Below are positions 62,101-64,000 of a stretch of 64,000 nucleotides of DNA, in pieces; position 1 is the first letter of the stretch, and each line of letters begins with the position of its first letter. Origin of the DNA: Clostridiales bacterium (GTDB lineage Bacteria > Bacillota > Clostridia > Oscillospirales > UBA644); the NCBI GenBank assembly GCA_003343705.1, contig QAKR01000010.1, positions 1 through 64,000 on the forward strand. The letters run 5' to 3'. The notes below the pieces were generated by a model. That model saw only the letters and a program-made list of their open reading frames with translations, was not told where the DNA came from and searched no databases. Made by a program: the position numbers and the translations under genes.

Positions 62101-62592
62101 TTCATTTTCACCATCGCCGCCTAAAATACGTAAAAGCTCGGAAAATCCTTGCGGAGATGTAGCATAACGATTTTCTAATATTTCATCAAGCTTTGTTTCC
62201 ATTATATATGAAAGCTCCGTTTCGTCCATTGTACCAAAACGCGGTGAAACACCCAGCTTTTCAAAATTACGTCTGACTATGTTTGCCATATAGGAGTCAA
62301 TCGTGGAAATCTGAGCCCTTGAAAGCTTCACACGCTGCCTGCGTAAATGCTTATCCTTTGGATTTTCGCGACATGCGTCGGAAAGCCTTCCTGCAATACG
62401 CTCACGCATCTCAGAAGCAGCCGCATTGGTAAAAGTAACAATCAAAAGTCTTTCAATATCGCCGCCTCCGAGAATATACTTAACAACACGTTCAGTTAAA
62501 ACAGCCGTTTTCCCGCTACCTGCAGCTGCGCTTATGATTAGATTATGACCACGATCATATATTGCTTTTTGTTGTTCCGGCGTCCAAGCCAT
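59158..62592 (-). CDS. addA: ATP-dependent helicase/nuclease subunit A
   Basis: 1144 aa from ATG 62592 (GGGAGG upstream). N-terminal SF1 helicase with Walker A ISAAAGSGKTAVL (~17-29), DEYQDVND, FVVGDVKQSIYAFRRA, and QNFRS-type KNFRSR; a RecB-like nuclease at the C-terminus (IIDYKTDNKSEEEL ~1090). Acts with AddB in double-strand break repair. Starts inside the addB stop region. Confidence 0.95.
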   Translation of the reverse strand: MAWTPEQQKAIYDRGHNLIISAAAGSGKTAVLTERVVKYILGGGDIERLLIVTFTNAAASEMRERIAGRLSDACRENPKDKHLRRQRVKLSRAQISTIDSYMANIVRRNFEKLGVSPRFGTMDETELSYIMETKLDEILENRYATSPQGFSELLRILGGDGENEALENAVLEVYKYIQSIPFCDTWLLDRLEYYDNPLIWTEFLCNYYKPLFAESVKVFESLCGSGELTDKERALVNTDCETAKKLYEACLKTDYTSLYCLCNEVDFGRMPSSKNNSPQKLYYKEYREVFKEMIRKSEIFKISPDEISYELSSLKVGIKELVNIVLDLEEAVSKEFLKQNKYSFSEIAKMAFSLLISKIDKNSENVEITPLASEIRESFDEILIDEYQDVNDLQDMFFYAISRDNLFVVGDVKQSIYAFRRANPMNFIRKKDQFEKIDLNKNFRSRGGVLGFTNFVCKVLFSNEFGGLTYDKNEALVQGSSLYEAEETPDVEMNIVISDTDQVRNQAQVVADKIKQLLREKYRITLKNGGSRCITPSDIAILLSVVKNGEGDIFRDVLLQNGIPVYMGSGSSFFQSVEVNTIINLLKTIINPYNDTALFITMSSPLYGFSDEEIAKIRLCITRKKRLFCAVSEYAKTDNKTREFVDDLNKLKILSANLPLSKLIWQIYTEKEYLSYVSSLELGDIRYENMLIFLDFVRRYETDLSGSSLSQFLSFIDFSVEKNKMPEQEAAPQGSYVTIMTVHKSKGLEFPVCILPRLDKELSKTGGVTPKIVLDDTLGIGTKIRNEAMTYEENTFMYELISLIKKRNDRSEALRRLYVALTRARQKLILIGSVKQSQCEKFSDLSLCTLDGSALKIYVNKQSSFLDLILTSLSHHPNCFSALDGLMEIFSADFKIEMNILNPTVNTDSFIVDKHEYKTLLSTDEIRRRFDFEYTPSLSHIPAKVSVTELSKGFLPDEDSVPLFKPSKKYIPQFISEKNGLNSAEKGSIVHRFLSLADLSNCIQDEKTLLVNKGIFTVEEVKVVDDQAIEYFANSDLYKTVLNSNKILKEHEFIVGIDASEYDKSVKTDKKILLQGAIDLLCEYDDGFIIIDYKTDNKSEEELLNLYSKQLYYYKYAVEKLYGKKVKNIYIWSLKLSKKIEVVF

Positions 62593-64000
62593 CAAGTTCT
62601 CCCTCCCTTATTAGAACATTAAAGAATTCTTCCTTTTTAAGCTTTTCTTGAAGCCTGGGGCTTTCTTTTTCCTCACACACTGTGCGTATTGGGCAATAAG
62701 GGCATTTATCGCCCGCTAAAGTGGCAGCAATAGGAGCTTTTTCAATATTACCTGCAAGTAGGTTTTCACCCATTTGGCTAAATACTTTTTTAATATGGCA
62801 GAATGTAGTTTCAAACTGAGCTTCACTTATTACATTTTCACCATTTATTGTTTTTTCCGTTACGGGGATATATTTTCCGCAAAGCCCGTTTTCCATAGCA
62901 GATAATACATTTATATCCGCTAAAAAAAGTCCGCTGCTTTCAAGTTCGTCACCGGGTGGGGTTTTTCCGCGTTCAAGTTTTTTTATAGTAGGCTTCACAT
63001 TAACATATGTAACACCTGCCGGCACAACATTACCGAATTTAACTTTACCGTTTTCCCGTAAGGCATAAAGATAACAAAGCAATTGAATATTCACACCAGA
63101 ATAAATATCCGTGAAACAAAGTTTTTTATTATGGCTTTTATAATCAGCTATTCTTAAATAAGTTTTATCTGCGTCAATATACGCATCAATTCTGTCAACT
63201 TTACCTCCTAATCGTATTTCACCACCGCTGATTTCAAGTTTGATGGGCGATACTTCCCCACCGTCACAAATAGGAAGCTCAAAAGCAACAGGTTTAAACT
63301 TTGATTGCAAAAATTCTTCTTTGAAAATCAATAAAAGATTTAAAGCCTTTTTTGAAAGATTTTTAGCATATTCAGTAAAGCTTGCCGAAGGAGACTCTTC
63401 TCCGAATATATTTTTAAAAAACATATTCACACAACCTTGTACTTCTCGGTCTAACTCTGATATTGAAAATTTCAACCATCCCGGTTTTCCTATTATTTGT
63501 TCCAGTAAATCATGTAAGAATGTTCCTGTATTTACGGGATTAAACTTTGCTTGAAGTTCTTCACGAACATAAAGTCCGTATTGTAAAAAATAAGAATAAG
63601 GGCAGTGAGAGTATGTATCAGATCGTGATGGAGTAAGATTCATTTTTGTACCAAATAATCGACTTGAAGTTTCCAGTGAAAGCATATTTTTTTGTTTTTC
63701 TGCTGAAGATAAAAATTTTTCAAATTTTGTATTTGTGAAAATATATTTTAAGCTTTCTGCATTCATCTTCGTATATAAACCGAAAGTCGGCCTCATCTTT
63801 TGTATACGATTATCCGAACTTCCTTCAACAGCGCTGTCGGGAGAAGGGATAATCGAAATTCCGGGAAACATATTTTGAATCTGCCTAAACGGTTCAGAGG
63901 GTTTCTTTTCATCACCAAACACAGCAGGATAGCTTAAATAAAGACGTTCCGAAGCCCCAGTAATTGCAAAATAAGCAAGAAAATTTTCATATAAAACCTC
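62555..64000 (-). CDS. addB: ATP-dependent helicase/nuclease subunit B, C-terminal part (cut by window edge)
   Basis: The frame is open from the right edge (64000) to the stop at 62555, giving 481 residues; AddB is normally ~1100 aa, so the N-terminal helicase-like part is outside. Visible are the nuclease core (GTFLHDLLE, VDRIDAY, RIADYKSH) and the Fe-S cluster cysteines (SHCPYSYF, then KCPYCPIRTVC). It overlaps the addA start by 38 nt. The GTG at 63922 is internal, since the frame continues upstream with ASERLYLSYPA. Confidence 0.93.
   Translation of the reverse strand, partial: EVLYENFLAYFAITGASERLYLSYPAVFGDEKKPSEPFRQIQNMFPGISIIPSPDSAVEGSSDNRIQKMRPTFGLYTKMNAESLKYIFTNTKFEKFLSSAEKQKNMLSLETSSRLFGTKMNLTPSRSDTYSHCPYSYFLQYGLYVREELQAKFNPVNTGTFLHDLLEQIIGKPGWLKFSISELDREVQGCVNMFFKNIFGEESPSASFTEYAKNLSKKALNLLLIFKEEFLQSKFKPVAFELPICDGGEVSPIKLEISGGEIRLGGKVDRIDAYIDADKTYLRIADYKSHNKKLCFTDIYSGVNIQLLCYLYALRENGKVKFGNVVPAGVTYVNVKPTIKKLERGKTPPGDELESSGLFLADINVLSAMENGLCGKYIPVTEKTINGENVISEAQFETTFCHIKKVFSQMGENLLAGNIEKAPIAATLAGDKCPYCPIRTVCEEKESPRLQEKLKKEEFFNVLIREGELDGLDAGTTKSNI

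Noticed and set aside
1..64000. CRISPR array, insertion sequence or prophage
   Set aside because: No regularly spaced repeats, transposase or phage structural genes were seen on either strand.

Overview
The window looks like chromosomal DNA of a spore-forming, low-GC Firmicute of class Clostridia, most likely an Oscillospirales/Ruminococcus-like anaerobe. Evidence is SpoIIID (38408-38659), a SleB-type cortex hydrolase (23282-23977), AddAB, a two-domain NAD synthetase, lipoproteins with clear lipoboxes, and cellulosome-type modules (a dockerin at the end of 4585-6507 and a cohesin plus dockerin in 37661-38281). No rRNA, tRNA, IS element, prophage or CRISPR array was seen. Taxonomy is inferred from gene content only.

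Layout. 1-13.4 kb is rich in surface glycan genes: three GH123/DUF4091-like lipoproteins (one cut by the left edge), a DUF368/PopT undecaprenyl-phosphate translocase, a secreted dockerin protein with a TIM-barrel-like domain, a cation/proton antiporter, an N-acetylhexosamine-1-kinase-like enzyme, a 51-aa small protein and an unknown lipoprotein. 13.4-23.1 kb is housekeeping on the minus strand: CinA/PncC, ThiI, an HD hydrolase, MetRS, an unknown protein, cysteine desulfurase, RmuC and PcrA. 23.3-27.5 kb holds SleB, an OmpR-type two-component pair and a DUF3810 protein. 28-34.3 kb is an oligopeptide ABC transporter (oppBCDF, then oppA from its own promoter). 34.7-38.7 kb holds a DUF5684 membrane protein, serA/serC, the cohesin-dockerin protein and spoIIID.

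38.8-56.7 kb is a minus-strand run of fourteen genes that reads like a catabolic locus for an unidentified (amino)sugar-containing glycoconjugate. It encodes a NagB-like protein, a mannitol-phosphate-dehydrogenase-like protein, a PfkB kinase, a PIG-L deacetylase, an aldo/keto reductase, a NanA/DapA-type aldolase, two small ATC-hydrolase-like proteins, a neutral-ceramidase-like hydrolase, a Gfo/Idh oxidoreductase, a DegT aminotransferase, two GH123/DUF4091-like lipoproteins and a WbsX/GH99-like protein. A good promoter just upstream of the DegT gene would drive the ten or eleven downstream genes. 57-64 kb holds a small membrane protein behind an operator-rich promoter, NadE with a decayed glutaminase domain, AddA and the C-terminal part of AddB.

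The most unusual sequences are in the opp operon. OppA appears circularly permuted: the segment that normally ends an OppA follows the signal peptide, and the protein stops where that segment would normally begin. OppC carries an extracytoplasmic insertion made of the two halves of an InlB/Flg_new-type repeat in swapped order. Other points are the undescribed 38.8-56.7 kb pathway, a frameshifted start in the cohesin-dockerin gene at an A7 run, a hairpin that sequesters the spoIIID ribosome binding site, and helically phased TGTGATA sites over the promoter at 56.9 kb.
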